From positions 62,001 through 126,000 of the forward strand of contig NZ_SHMP01000003.1 in NCBI RefSeq assembly GCF_004217335.1: 64,000 nt of DNA. Reading direction: 5' to 3'. Every line of letters begins with the position of its first letter. Position 1 is the first letter of the stretch. The stretch comes from Natrinema hispanicum (GTDB lineage Archaea > Halobacteriota > Halobacteria > Halobacteriales > Natrialbaceae). The position numbers were made by a program, and so were the translations under genes. This document shows positions 45,538 through 53,989 of this stretch, in pieces. Below the pieces are notes generated by a model. That model made no database searches and was not told the origin of the DNA. It saw only the letters and a program-made list of their open reading frames with translations.

Positions 45538-46467
45538 ATGTCTCTCTCGAGCCGACGCGTCCTCGTCACGGGCGGTGCCGGATTCATCGGGTCGCACCTG
45601 ACCAAGCGCTTGCTCGCCGACGGCGCGGCCGTGACCGTCGTCGACGACCTCTCGAACGGCGACCGCGATCGTATCCCCGACGGAGCCGACTTTTTCGAGG
45701 CCGATCTCACCGATCCCGATGTCCTCGAAGGGCACCTCGAGGATATCGACCTCGTCTTCCACCTCGCGGCGTCGAAACACGTCGACACCGACCGGCCACA
45801 CGGCCAGTTCGACGACAACACGCGGATGACCCGGAACATTTTGGAGGCAATGGCCGACGCCGGCGTGACCGAAATCGCCTACACCTCCTCCTCGACGGTC
45901 TACGGCGAAGCGCCGCGGCCGACACCCGAGGATTATGCGCCACTCGAGCCGATCAGTGCCTACGGCGCGAGCAAGCTAGCTGACGAGGGACTGCTCTCGG
46001 CGCGGGCCCACAGCCACGACCTGACGGTCTGGAACTTCCGCTTTGCGAACGTCGTCGGCCCGCGACTGCGCGGCGCGGTGATTCCCGATTTCATTGAGAA
46101 ACTGCTAGACGACCCTGAACAGCTGACGATTCTGGGCGACGGCCGTCAGGAGAAGTCGTACCTGCACATCGAGGACTGTCTGGATGCGATGTGCCACGTC
46201 GTCGAACACGCCGACGACGCGATGAACACCTACAACCTCGGCACGCGGACGACGACCTCGGTCGATCGAATTGCAACCATCGTCGCCGACGAACTCGGCG
46301 TCGATCCCGAACGAGAGTACACCGGCGGCGAACGCGGCTGGACCGGCGACGTCCCGAAGATGCGCCTCTCGATCGAGAAGCTCGCGGCGCTTGGCTGGGA
46401 ACCGCAACTCTCGAGCGACGAAGCGGTTCGCCAGTCGACGCGTGAACTCATTGACGAGCTTCGCTGA
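45538..46467 (+). CDS. NAD-dependent sugar epimerase/dehydratase
   Basis: 309 residues of the extended SDR family. It has the N-terminal GGAGFIGSHL, DVVFHLAASKH-type LVFHLAASKHV, the catalytic Thr/Ser (YTSSSTVYGE) and Tyr-Lys in SAYGASKLADE. It is of the UDP-glucose 4-epimerase or dTDP-glucose dehydratase group; the precise nucleotide sugar cannot be read. It could feed sugar donors to the glycosylation genes starting 275 nt downstream but has no iron-box-like site of its own. Its TGA is contained in the left end of a palindromic element. Confidence 0.88.
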   Translation: MSLSSRRVLVTGGAGFIGSHLTKRLLADGAAVTVVDDLSNGDRDRIPDGADFFEADLTDPDVLEGHLEDIDLVFHLAASKHVDTDRPHGQFDDNTRMTRNILEAMADAGVTEIAYTSSSTVYGEAPRPTPEDYAPLEPISAYGASKLADEGLLSARAHSHDLTVWNFRFANVVGPRLRGAVIPDFIEKLLDDPEQLTILGDGRQEKSYLHIEDCLDAMCHVVEHADDAMNTYNLGTRTTTSVDRIATIVADELGVDPEREYTGGERGWTGDVPKMRLSIEKLAALGWEPQLSSDEAVRQSTRELIDELR

Positions 46468-46512
46468 GACCGGCTGCTGTCACTGTGTCTCGCCGCACGA
46501 CACGGCAGGTCA
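46464..46512. repeat. Palindromic intergenic element, copy 8 (degenerate)
   Basis: It begins CTGAGACCGGCTGCTGTCAC, overlapping the epimerase stop, with the weaker inner inverted repeat GTGTC/GACAC (46485-46505). The right end is not clear, and a second, different hairpin element follows at 46521. Confidence 0.5.
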
Positions 46513-46520
46513 TGGGGACA

Positions 46521-46606
46521 CTATAGTAGCCACTGAAAGTCAATGCACACCCGATCGCACGACGGCTGTGCGATCGGTGTGTAAATCGTTTCAGTTGTTA
46601 CTATAG
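46521..46606. repeat. 86-bp cruciform element
   Basis: CTATAGTAGCCACTGAAA (46521-46538) is inverted as TTTCAGTTGTTACTATAG (46589-46606) with three mismatches. An inner stem CACACCCGATCGCAC (46546-46560) / GTGCGATCGGTGTG (46568-46581) has one bulge and loop GACGGCT. It is a different family from the CTGAKACGG elements, with nested arms and an internal spacer. Confidence 0.7.
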
Positions 46607-46702
46607 CACTACCTGACCGGTGTTCGGATAAGCGCAGAAACCAGAACTGATTCGTTCGCAGAAACGCCCTCGAGAGCGGGGTTCGACCCCGTCCACGCGA
46701 GT

Positions 46703-46718
46703 TTTAGGTGGGCTTAAA
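46703..46718. promoter_or_regulatory. Iron-box-like operator A
   Basis: TTTAGGTGGGCTTAAA lies just where the TATA box (CTTAAATA) of the flippase-like gene is expected, about 27 nt from the ATG at 46743. It has one mismatch from the palindrome TTTAGG-N4-CCTAAA found before four other units. Binding would block TBP, so it fits a DtxR/IdeR-type repressor. Confidence 0.6.
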
Positions 46719-46742
46719 TATGCGGAGTCATGAGAGGGGTGT

Positions 46743-47873
46743 ATGACCGACGGTGACGAGCAGTCCGATTCTAACAGCCGGGTCGCGTCAGCGCTGACCC
46801 GCCGCCGGCTGACGATCGCCGGGACGATACTCGTCGTAGCCGGGCTGGCCGTCGCCGTCCGTGAAATCGAGCTCCGGACCGTCGTCGCCGAGATTGCGAG
46901 TGCCGATCCAGTCGTCCTCGGGGCTGCAGTCGCCGTCTACGTCGCCTCGTGGCCGCTTCGTGGGCGACGATACAGTGACGTGCTTGCAGCGATGGAGCAC
47001 CGCAGTGACACCGCCGTTGCGACGGTCGCCGTCTTTGTCAGCCAGACGGCCAACCTCGCGATTCCGGCCCGTGCAGGTGACGCGGTGCGTGCGTACGTGA
47101 TGAACCGCCAGCGGGAGGTGCCCTACGCCGCCGGGTTCGCCTCGCTGACCGTCGAGCGACTGTTCGACCTGGCGACGATCGCGACGCTTGCGGTGCTCGC
47201 GATGGCGTGGCTCGCGGTCGGCGGCGAAACGGGCCCGCTCGAGCTCGTCACCGAGGCCAGCGGCGCACGGACCGCCCTGCTGGCCGCGGCGGCCGTGAGT
47301 ACGGCGACCGTCGGCGTTGGTGCCGTCGTCGTCACATCCGCGCGGGCAGACCACGGGCTCGGCGCGTGGCTCCGCGCGCAGGGGCAGGATCGGCCATGGC
47401 TCGAGGGCGTCCTCGAGGCCGCAGTCCAGTTCGCAGGCGACGTGCAAGTTGTCGCCCGCCAGCCACGGGCACTGGCTACGATTGGGACCGGGAGCCTGCT
47501 GGTGTGGTCACTGGACGTGCTCACGGCGGTGCTCGTCCTCGCGGCGCTCGACAGCGGACTCTCGATCGGGGCGTTGCTTTCGGTCGGGACGCTGGCGGTC
47601 AGCGTCGGCAATCTCGCGAAGGTGTTGCCACTCTCGCAGGGCGGCGTCGGACTCTACGAGGCGGCGTTTACGGCGCTCGTGGTCGGGTTGACGCCCGTCG
47701 GCGCGAGCGTCGCCTTGGCCGCCGCGATTGTCGATCACGCGCTGAAAAACGGCGTGACGCTGCTCGGCGGTGTGGGCGCGGGGGCCTGGCTCGGACTGTC
47801 GCTGTCGGATGCAACGACACAGCCGGAGGCGACACGAAAAACCGGTAGTGTTTTAGGCGGGCCTAAAAAATAG
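46743..47873 (+). CDS. Flippase-like membrane protein (LPG synthase TM/AglD C-terminal family)
   Basis: 376 residues with about eight helices. It carries the family signature ANLAIPARAGDAVRAYVMNR...VPYAAGFASLTVERLFDL (loop between helices 2 and 4) and the later PLSQGGVGLYEAAFTALVVG. Homologues (DUF/PF03706) carry or flip lipid-linked substrates; in haloarchaea the C-terminal part of AglD is of this type. The last codons (VLGGPKK) are the iron-box-like sequence of the next gene, i.e. the operator of one gene lies inside the coding end of this one. Its own operator overlaps its TATA box. Confidence 0.88.
   Translation: MTDGDEQSDSNSRVASALTRRRLTIAGTILVVAGLAVAVREIELRTVVAEIASADPVVLGAAVAVYVASWPLRGRRYSDVLAAMEHRSDTAVATVAVFVSQTANLAIPARAGDAVRAYVMNRQREVPYAAGFASLTVERLFDLATIATLAVLAMAWLAVGGETGPLELVTEASGARTALLAAAAVSTATVGVGAVVVTSARADHGLGAWLRAQGQDRPWLEGVLEAAVQFAGDVQVVARQPRALATIGTGSLLVWSLDVLTAVLVLAALDSGLSIGALLSVGTLAVSVGNLAKVLPLSQGGVGLYEAAFTALVVGLTPVGASVALAAAIVDHALKNGVTLLGGVGAGAWLGLSLSDATTQPEATRKTGSVLGGPKK
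47852..47869. promoter_or_regulatory. Iron-box-like operator B
   Basis: TTTTAGGCGGGCCTAAAA is a perfect palindrome with four-base centre, located at 12-29 nt before the ATG at 47881, covering the expected TATA position. It lies inside the 3' end of the preceding gene. Confidence 0.75.
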
Positions 47874-47880
47874 GTGAGCA

Positions 47881-49062
47881 ATGAGTCAGGACATCTGTGT
47901 TATCGTCCCGACGATTCGGGAATACGAGTGCATGCGCTCGTACTTTGAAAACGCCCGCGAGCACGGCTTCGACCTCTCGCGGCTCCACGTCGTCCTCGTC
48001 ACCGAGGACTTCTGTGAGACCGACGCCATGGAAGCGATGCTCGAGGAGGAAGGCGTCTCCGGCGAGGTCTTCGACGGGTCCCGCCGCGAGGAGTGGTACG
48101 AGGACCACGGCGTCGCCGAGTACAGCCACGTCGTGCCGGCGGCGAGTCACGCCGAGACGAGTTTCGGGCTGCTCTACATGTGGGTCCACGACGAGTTCGA
48201 CTACGGCTTCTTTATCGACGACGACACCCTGCCCCACGATGACGAGGACTTCTTCGGCACGCATATGGAGAACCTCGCCTTTGCGGGCGAACTCGAGGAA
48301 GTCTCCTCCGACGAACAGTGGGTCAACGTCCTCTACCAGAACGCCGACGAGCACGGCCTCTACCCGCGTGGCTACCCCTACTCGGCGATGGACGAGACCG
48401 TCGAAACCGGCACGACCGAGATCGACGGCGGCTCGGTCGTCGCCTCGCAGGGCCTGTGGACCAACGTCCCCGACCTGGATGCCGTTCGCATCCTGATGGA
48501 CGGCGATCTCGAGGGTCAGGCACAGACACGCACCACGGCCGAGGACTTCGGCGATGATTTCGTCGCCGCACGGGACAACTACCTCACCGTCTGCTCGATG
48601 AACCTCGCCTTCCGGCGCGAAGTGATCCCTGCGTTCTACCAGCTTCCGATGGACGACAACGAGTGGGACGTCGGCCGGTTCGACGACATCTGGTCGGGCG
48701 TCTTCCTCAAGCGCGCCTGTGACGTCCTCGGGACCCGGATCTACAACGGCGCACCGCTGTGTGAGCACAACAAGGCCCCGCGCAGCACCTTCGACGACCT
48801 CAATAACGAAGTGCCGGGACTCGAACTGAACGAGCACCTCTGGCGAGTCATCGACGAGGCGGGCGCAGACGCCGACACTTACGCCGACGTCTTCGAAGCC
48901 ATGGCCCACGAACTCGCCGACGGCGACTGGTCGTCGTACAACAACGGTGCGTTCTTCAACTACGTCGGCGAATACATGCTCGAGTGGCTCGAGTGCCTGT
49001 CAGCGCTCCGGCCGGCGGCCGGGATCGAGACCGACCGCACACACGTTGTCGCCGACGATTGA
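47881..49062 (+). CDS. GT75-like reversibly glycosylated / alpha-1,4-glucan-protein synthase family protein
   Basis: 393 residues. An N-terminal nucleotide-sugar-binding half (ICVIVPTIREYECM) is followed by the DxD-like YGFFIDDDTLPHDDEDF. RGYPYSAMDE, VASQGLWTNVPDLDAVR and NLAFRREVIPAFYQLPM are typical of the RGP/UDP-arabinopyranose mutase family (GT75). Relatives interconvert UDP-sugar ring forms or self-glycosylate, so it may make furanose donors for surface glycans. It begins right behind operator B and is thus probably its own transcription unit under iron-type control. Confidence 0.85.
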   Translation: MSQDICVIVPTIREYECMRSYFENAREHGFDLSRLHVVLVTEDFCETDAMEAMLEEEGVSGEVFDGSRREEWYEDHGVAEYSHVVPAASHAETSFGLLYMWVHDEFDYGFFIDDDTLPHDDEDFFGTHMENLAFAGELEEVSSDEQWVNVLYQNADEHGLYPRGYPYSAMDETVETGTTEIDGGSVVASQGLWTNVPDLDAVRILMDGDLEGQAQTRTTAEDFGDDFVAARDNYLTVCSMNLAFRREVIPAFYQLPMDDNEWDVGRFDDIWSGVFLKRACDVLGTRIYNGAPLCEHNKAPRSTFDDLNNEVPGLELNEHLWRVIDEAGADADTYADVFEAMAHELADGDWSSYNNGAFFNYVGEYMLEWLECLSALRPAAGIETDRTHVVADD

Positions 49063-49070
49063 ACCGTCAG

Positions 49071-49077
49071 CTATAAG
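49071..49077 (+). promoter_or_regulatory. TATA box of the ferric-binding protein gene
   Basis: CTATAAG, about 27 nt before the ATG at 49102, with the iron-box-like operator C immediately downstream. This is consistent with leaderless transcription. Confidence 0.6.
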
Positions 49078-49078
49078 G

Positions 49079-49096
49079 ATTTAGGTCGGCCTAAAT
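49079..49096. promoter_or_regulatory. Iron-box-like operator C
   Basis: ATTTAGGTCGGCCTAAAT, a perfect 18-bp palindrome, sits between TATA and ATG of the ferric-binding protein gene. Confidence 0.8.
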
Positions 49097-49101
49097 TCAC
49101 C

Positions 49102-50271
49102 ATGATGGACAATAGAGACGATAGTGGAAAACGCGTGGTTTCGCGCCGAAACGCGCTGCGAGCAGGATCTGTATTCGGTGTCGCCTCGCTTGCAGGCTGT
49201 TTGGGGATGTTCGACAACGAACAGAACGCCGAGATACCATCGCTGTCGGAGTTCCGGGGCTCGGGTACATTGGTCGAAGGGCGTCCCGCACCGGGTGGGA
49301 CGTCCATCGAGGAGCTTCCGGATCTCTCCGGAGACCTCGCCCTCTATATCGGCGGTGGCGAGGGTGGCATCTACTACGACTTCGTGGAGATGCTCCAGAA
49401 CATCTATCCCGATTTCACCGTCCACTCAAGCTCCAACTCGTCGTCGTCGCTGGCCCAGACGATCGTCGAAGAGGTCGATGCCGGTGCGACCGAGGCAGAC
49501 GTGTTCTGGTCGATCGACGCCAGCTCGCTTGGATTCGTCGCGGACAACGACGCCTACGAACCGCTCTCCGATACAGCGACCGAGCCGGTGGGCAACAGCC
49601 AGTTCGTCGGCGACGACAACGCGTGGGCCGGCGTCGCTGGGCGTGCACGCGCCGTCCCGTACAACACGAACGAGTTGAGCGCGTCGGACATTCCGTCGAC
49701 CGTCCAGGAGTTCCCCGAGACCAGTGCCCTGCAGGGAACGATGGGCTGGGCACCGACCTACGGCGCGTTCAAATCGTTCGTGACGGCCATGCGGCTAATC
49801 GAGGGCGAAGATGCGACCCGCCAGTGGCTCGTCGACATGCGGGAGGCCGGCACCGAGCGCTACGGGAACGAATTCGATGTCTCACAATCGGTTGCCGACG
49901 AGGAGCTGACGGCCGGGTTCGCGAACCACTACTACGCGATGCGTGTGAAAAACGGACGACCGGACGCGCCAATCGATCTGGCCTTTACCGAAAGCGACGC
50001 GGGCGCGGTGATCAACGTCGCCGGTGCGATGAAGGTCAAGGGAACCCCGCGGGGAGAACTGGCCGACAACTTCGTCCGTCACCTGCTCTCCGCGGAGGCA
50101 CAGGAGTTCTTCGCGACGGTCAGCTTTGCCTACCCGATGATCAGCGGCGTCAGTCCAGTCGGCGGGCTACCGACGATCGACGAACTGAGTCCACCGGACA
50201 TCGATCTCGCGGAGCTCTCGAACCTGGAACCGACGCTTGACCTGATGGACGACGCTGGCGTCTCAGGATGA
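49102..50271 (+). CDS. Iron(III) ABC transporter, substrate-binding lipoprotein (FbpA-like)
   Basis: 389 residues. Twin-Arg R15-R16 and lipobox Cys33 (SLAGC) make it a Tat-exported lipoprotein. The periplasmic-binding fold shows LALYIGGGEGGIYYDFVEMLQ at the start and the iron-ligand pair Tyr277-Tyr278 (ANHYYAMR), as in FbpA/FutA. It captures ferric iron on the outer face of the cell membrane. It overlaps the permease start by 4 nt (ATGA). The operator lies directly in its promoter, supporting an iron-uptake role. Confidence 0.87.
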   Translation: MMDNRDDSGKRVVSRRNALRAGSVFGVASLAGCLGMFDNEQNAEIPSLSEFRGSGTLVEGRPAPGGTSIEELPDLSGDLALYIGGGEGGIYYDFVEMLQNIYPDFTVHSSSNSSSSLAQTIVEEVDAGATEADVFWSIDASSLGFVADNDAYEPLSDTATEPVGNSQFVGDDNAWAGVAGRARAVPYNTNELSASDIPSTVQEFPETSALQGTMGWAPTYGAFKSFVTAMRLIEGEDATRQWLVDMREAGTERYGNEFDVSQSVADEELTAGFANHYYAMRVKNGRPDAPIDLAFTESDAGAVINVAGAMKVKGTPRGELADNFVRHLLSAEAQEFFATVSFAYPMISGVSPVGGLPTIDELSPPDIDLAELSNLEPTLDLMDDAGVSG

Positions 50272-51881
50272 CGATCCGCGGCCTGGTTGCACGGACTGTC
50301 GGGCGCGCAACCGGCGACGACAGCGGGGCAACCGACGTCGGACTCACCCTGCTTGCTGCGGCCATCGCAGCCGTGCTGGTACTGCCGCTGTTCTGGCTGG
50401 CCGTCGACGCCGTCGGACTCGGCGATCAAGCACTCGAGCTCGCCGTTGCCCCCCAGACGCTCGAGGTACTGGTGAGAAGCGTCGCGCTCGTCGCGATCGT
50501 CACCGGCGCGAGCGTCCTCGTCGGCGTGCCGCTTGCGGTGATAACGGTTCAGGGATCGATTCCGTTCCCCCGGTTTTGGACCGTCCTCGCGGCGCTGCCG
50601 CTTGCAGTGCCGAGCTATCTCGGTGCGTTCGCGTTCGTGTCGGCGTTTAGGCCGCAGGGCGAATTCGCCGATCTCCTCGCGCCGCTTGGCATCGAGTCGA
50701 TCCCGTCAGTGTACGGGTTCGCTGGTGCGGCGTTCGTCCTGACGCTGTATACGTATCCGTACGTGTTTCTGACGACGCGCGCGTCGCTGCTGTCACTCGA
50801 TGGCTCACTCGTAGAGGCGGCACGGACGCTCAACACCGGCCGCTGGACGGCGTTTCGCCGAGTCACCCTCCCGCAGATCCTTCCAGGGATCACTGCCGGT
50901 GCATTACTCGTGGCACTGTACGCCTTTGCGGACTTCGGCACGCCCAACATCATGCGCGTCGAGGTGTTTACGCAGTTCATCTATGCCCGGTACAACGCCT
51001 TCGCCCGTGACTACGCGGCGTTGCTGTCGCTGCAGTTACTGACGGTGACAGCGATCGTCCTCGCACTCGAGTCACGGATCGGCGTCGACGAGTCGGGAGC
51101 GTACGAAAGCAGTGGCCATCGTGGGAGCGCCGACCTCGAGCTCGGGCGCTGGCGATACGTGGTGTTGCTGTTGCCGACCGTCATCGCGTTGCTGGCGATC
51201 GTCCTCCCGATCGCGCTCTTCGCGACGTGGCTGATGGGCGGTGGGCCGGGCTATCAGGGCGGTGGACTGACGTTCAGCTGGGAGTATGGCTTCAATTCGG
51301 CGTACGTCGCCGTGCTTGCTGCTGGCGTCTCGATCCTCGTGGCGCTGCCGATCGCGCTCACATCGGCAACGTCGGATTCGCGGCTGGCGGAACTGGCCGA
51401 CCGCGCGCCCTATATTGGCTATGCGACGCCCGGGATCGTCCTGGCGATCGCGTTGCTCAGCTTTAGCCTCGATGTTCTGCCGGCGGTCTACAAGACGGTG
51501 CCGTTGCTGATCTTTGCGTACGTCGTTCGCTTCATGCCCCAGGCGATCGGGTCGATCAAGACCTCGACGTTGCAGGTCGATCAAGAACTCGTCGAAGCGT
51601 CCCGGACGTTGGGGCGGTCGCGGCTGGGGACGTTCAGAAAGGTGACGCTGCCGCTAATCCTGCCGGGTGTGGCGGCAGGGGCCGCGCTCGTCTTTCTCAC
51701 GACGATGAAGGAACTGCCCGCGACGCTGATGCTGCGCCCGCTTGGCTTCGAGACGCTCGTGACCTACATCTGGGAGATCGAGGAGGCTGGCCTGTACGGA
51801 CGGGCAGCGGTTCCAGCGCTCGTCTTGGTCGCCATCTCTGGCCTGTCGATGGCCGTCATGCTCGCACAGGATGGCCGGTGA
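50268..51881 (+). CDS. Iron(III) ABC transporter permease (FbpB-like, fused two-domain)
   Basis: 537 residues with about 12 helices, two BPD_transp_1 modules in tandem. Each carries an EAA loop: VEAARTLNTGRWTAFRRVTLPQILPGI and VEASRTLGRSRLGTFRKVTLPLILPGV. This is the usual FbpB layout for ferric and thiamine transporters. It works with the FbpA-like protein. An ATPase partner (FbpC) is not found in this window, so it must come from elsewhere. It is translationally coupled to the binding protein and 21 nt upstream of the GT39-like gene. Confidence 0.9.
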   Translation: MTIRGLVARTVGRATGDDSGATDVGLTLLAAAIAAVLVLPLFWLAVDAVGLGDQALELAVAPQTLEVLVRSVALVAIVTGASVLVGVPLAVITVQGSIPFPRFWTVLAALPLAVPSYLGAFAFVSAFRPQGEFADLLAPLGIESIPSVYGFAGAAFVLTLYTYPYVFLTTRASLLSLDGSLVEAARTLNTGRWTAFRRVTLPQILPGITAGALLVALYAFADFGTPNIMRVEVFTQFIYARYNAFARDYAALLSLQLLTVTAIVLALESRIGVDESGAYESSGHRGSADLELGRWRYVVLLLPTVIALLAIVLPIALFATWLMGGGPGYQGGGLTFSWEYGFNSAYVAVLAAGVSILVALPIALTSATSDSRLAELADRAPYIGYATPGIVLAIALLSFSLDVLPAVYKTVPLLIFAYVVRFMPQAIGSIKTSTLQVDQELVEASRTLGRSRLGTFRKVTLPLILPGVAAGAALVFLTTMKELPATLMLRPLGFETLVTYIWEIEEAGLYGRAAVPALVLVAISGLSMAVMLAQDGR

Positions 51882-51902
51882 TCTGACTGTGACGAGTGAC
51901 CC

Positions 51903-53912
51903 ATGAGACGACGAACGTGGCGGGCGGCGGTCGTCGCCATTGCACTTGCCGGTGCCCTCGCGGTCTGGCTGCTCGCGACGCGAACGTTTCCGTATCACTC
52001 GCTCAACCACGACGAGGGTGTCTATCTCCAGCAGGCAGCGATGCTGCTCGAGGGGCAACTGTTCATCCGGCCGCCCGTCGAGGAGAGTTTCCGCCCGTGG
52101 TTCTTCGTCGACGACGGCGACCGTCTCTATCCGAAGTATGCGCCCGTCCCTGCGGCCATCTTCGCACTCGGGAACCTCGCAGGCGGCTACCGACTCGCGC
52201 TCGCTGGCGTCGCTGCCGCGACGCTCGCGCTCGTCGCCCTGATCGTCCGCGAGGTGTTCGACCGGCGAACCGCCATTGCGGCCGCCGTGATCATGCTCTG
52301 TTCGCCGCTATTCCTGATCGAATCGGCCGTCTTCCTGCCGTATGCGCCGACGACAATGCTCAACCTGACGTTTGCCTACGGCTACCTCCGCGCCGATCGG
52401 ACCGGCGACTGGCGCGTTGCCGGGGCGGCTGGCGCAGCGATCGGCCTGGCCTTTTTCGCGCGGCCGTATACGGCGGTGCTGTTCGCGACGCCGTTTATCG
52501 CCCACGCGTGCTGGACACTCGTTCAGGAGCCACGAGTCGCTCTCCCCAGACAACTCACAACGGCGGTGTTCGGACTGACAGGCGTCGGACTTGCATTGGC
52601 CTACAACGCGACCGTAACCGGATCACCGCTGGTGTTTCCCTACGAGGCGTTCGCACCGCTGGACGGGCTCGGCTTCGGGCAGCGCCGGATCCTCAACCAC
52701 GAGATCGACTATACGATCGAGCTGGCGCTGCGCGCGAACGCACGAGTGCTCGCGCAGTTCGTCACCGACTGGATCGCGGGCGGTATTCTCGGCGCAGCAG
52801 TGGCCGCCGTCGGGGTCGGCGTCACCATCCGACGCGGACTTTCGCCTCGCGAGGCTATCCTCGCCGGGCTGCTCGTCACCGTCCCCGTCGGCAACGTCTA
52901 CTTCTGGGGCAACTTCAACATCCTCGGAGACCTCGAGCGCGCCGGTGACGGGCTGATCGCCACCCACGGCCCGTACTACCACTTCGATCTGCTGGTGCCG
53001 GTCGCGGTCTTTGGTGCCGTCGGCGCGCTGGCGCTGGCAGCCGGGGCTCGCCGGCTGGCCGACCAGCGGCTGGCACCGCAGCCCGCACGCGCAGCGTTCG
53101 TCGCGGCGCTGCTCGTAAGCGCGCTCGCGGTTGGCGGCGTCACGGCGACGACCGTCGACGAGAAACTCGATCGGAACGCGGCCGTGACCGACACCTACGA
53201 GGAGGTCTACGCGCCGCTCGAGGACGGTCCATCCGAGCGAGCGCTCGTCTTCCTCCCGACGCCGTACGGTGACTGGCTCGCCCATCCGTTCCAAGCGCTT
53301 CGCAACGATCCGGACATCGACGGTCAACGGGTGTACGCACTCGACGAACGGCCGTTCGCCGTCGTCGACGCGTATCCCGACCGGTCGCTATACAGGCTTG
53401 CCTACCGCGGTGCCTGGGCACCGCATGCCAGCTCGCCACAGGCGGCCCGGCTCCAGCGGGTCGACCACGTCGCCGGCTCCGCGGTCGCGTTGAACACCAC
53501 AGTCGGCGTCCCGTCGACAGCCGAGGGAGTCACGATGACCGTCACGACTGACGACGACAGTGCCACCGCCGTTGCCGCGAACGTCTCAGAAGAGACGCCC
53601 GTTCGACTGACCGTCACCGACGAGAGCGTGCGTATACACGGGGCTTCCTGGGACAGTACCGAGCCGCTCCCAATCGACGACCGAGACGACATCGTCGTGA
53701 ACGTATTCGTCGATCAAGGGCCTGGCAGCAGTTTCAGCTACCGACTCGAGCTGCCGGTTCGCACTGAGGGAGACACCGTCCGGGCACTAACACCCAGCGT
53801 CGAACGGTGCAGTTCAATCCGGGATTGTGGCGGCGAAGCGGCGTACATTCCCGATCAGTCCCCGGATGGCCTGTTCGTCCGGACTGAACTTTCCGTTTCG
53901 GACGCGAACTGA
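51903..53912 (+). CDS. GT39/ArnT-like membrane glycosyltransferase
   Basis: 669 residues. The first ~390 hold about 11 helices with the luminal acidic motif LNHDEGVYLQQ (H36-D37-E38), typical of PMT/ArnT-type GT-C enzymes that take sugar from a polyprenyl phosphate donor. The remaining ~270 residues form an exported beta-rich domain (VTMTVTTDDDSATAV, CSSIRDCG). It is expected to transfer a sugar from a dolichyl-phosphate carrier to a protein or lipid on the outer face. It follows the ferric transporter with a 21-nt gap and shares its operator C, so iron control is likely. Confidence 0.8.
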   Translation: MRRRTWRAAVVAIALAGALAVWLLATRTFPYHSLNHDEGVYLQQAAMLLEGQLFIRPPVEESFRPWFFVDDGDRLYPKYAPVPAAIFALGNLAGGYRLALAGVAAATLALVALIVREVFDRRTAIAAAVIMLCSPLFLIESAVFLPYAPTTMLNLTFAYGYLRADRTGDWRVAGAAGAAIGLAFFARPYTAVLFATPFIAHACWTLVQEPRVALPRQLTTAVFGLTGVGLALAYNATVTGSPLVFPYEAFAPLDGLGFGQRRILNHEIDYTIELALRANARVLAQFVTDWIAGGILGAAVAAVGVGVTIRRGLSPREAILAGLLVTVPVGNVYFWGNFNILGDLERAGDGLIATHGPYYHFDLLVPVAVFGAVGALALAAGARRLADQRLAPQPARAAFVAALLVSALAVGGVTATTVDEKLDRNAAVTDTYEEVYAPLEDGPSERALVFLPTPYGDWLAHPFQALRNDPDIDGQRVYALDERPFAVVDAYPDRSLYRLAYRGAWAPHASSPQAARLQRVDHVAGSAVALNTTVGVPSTAEGVTMTVTTDDDSATAVAANVSEETPVRLTVTDESVRIHGASWDSTEPLPIDDRDDIVVNVFVDQGPGSSFSYRLELPVRTEGDTVRALTPSVERCSSIRDCGGEAAYIPDQSPDGLFVRTELSVSDAN

Positions 53913-53989
53913 GAGGGTTCGATCGCCGGCTCAGCGAGGACACGGTGAGCTGTCCGCATCGCTCAAAAACGAAAGACGATCGTCGAGTG

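Noticed and set aside
44371-45801. A 476-residue open frame on the minus strand
   Set aside because: It lies opposite aRF1 and the epimerase start, with no recognisable motif and a composition unlike haloarchaeal proteins.
46673-46690. GGGGTTCGACCCC as part of a tRNA
   Set aside because: A short 6-bp hairpin only, with no other tRNA arms; perhaps a terminator.
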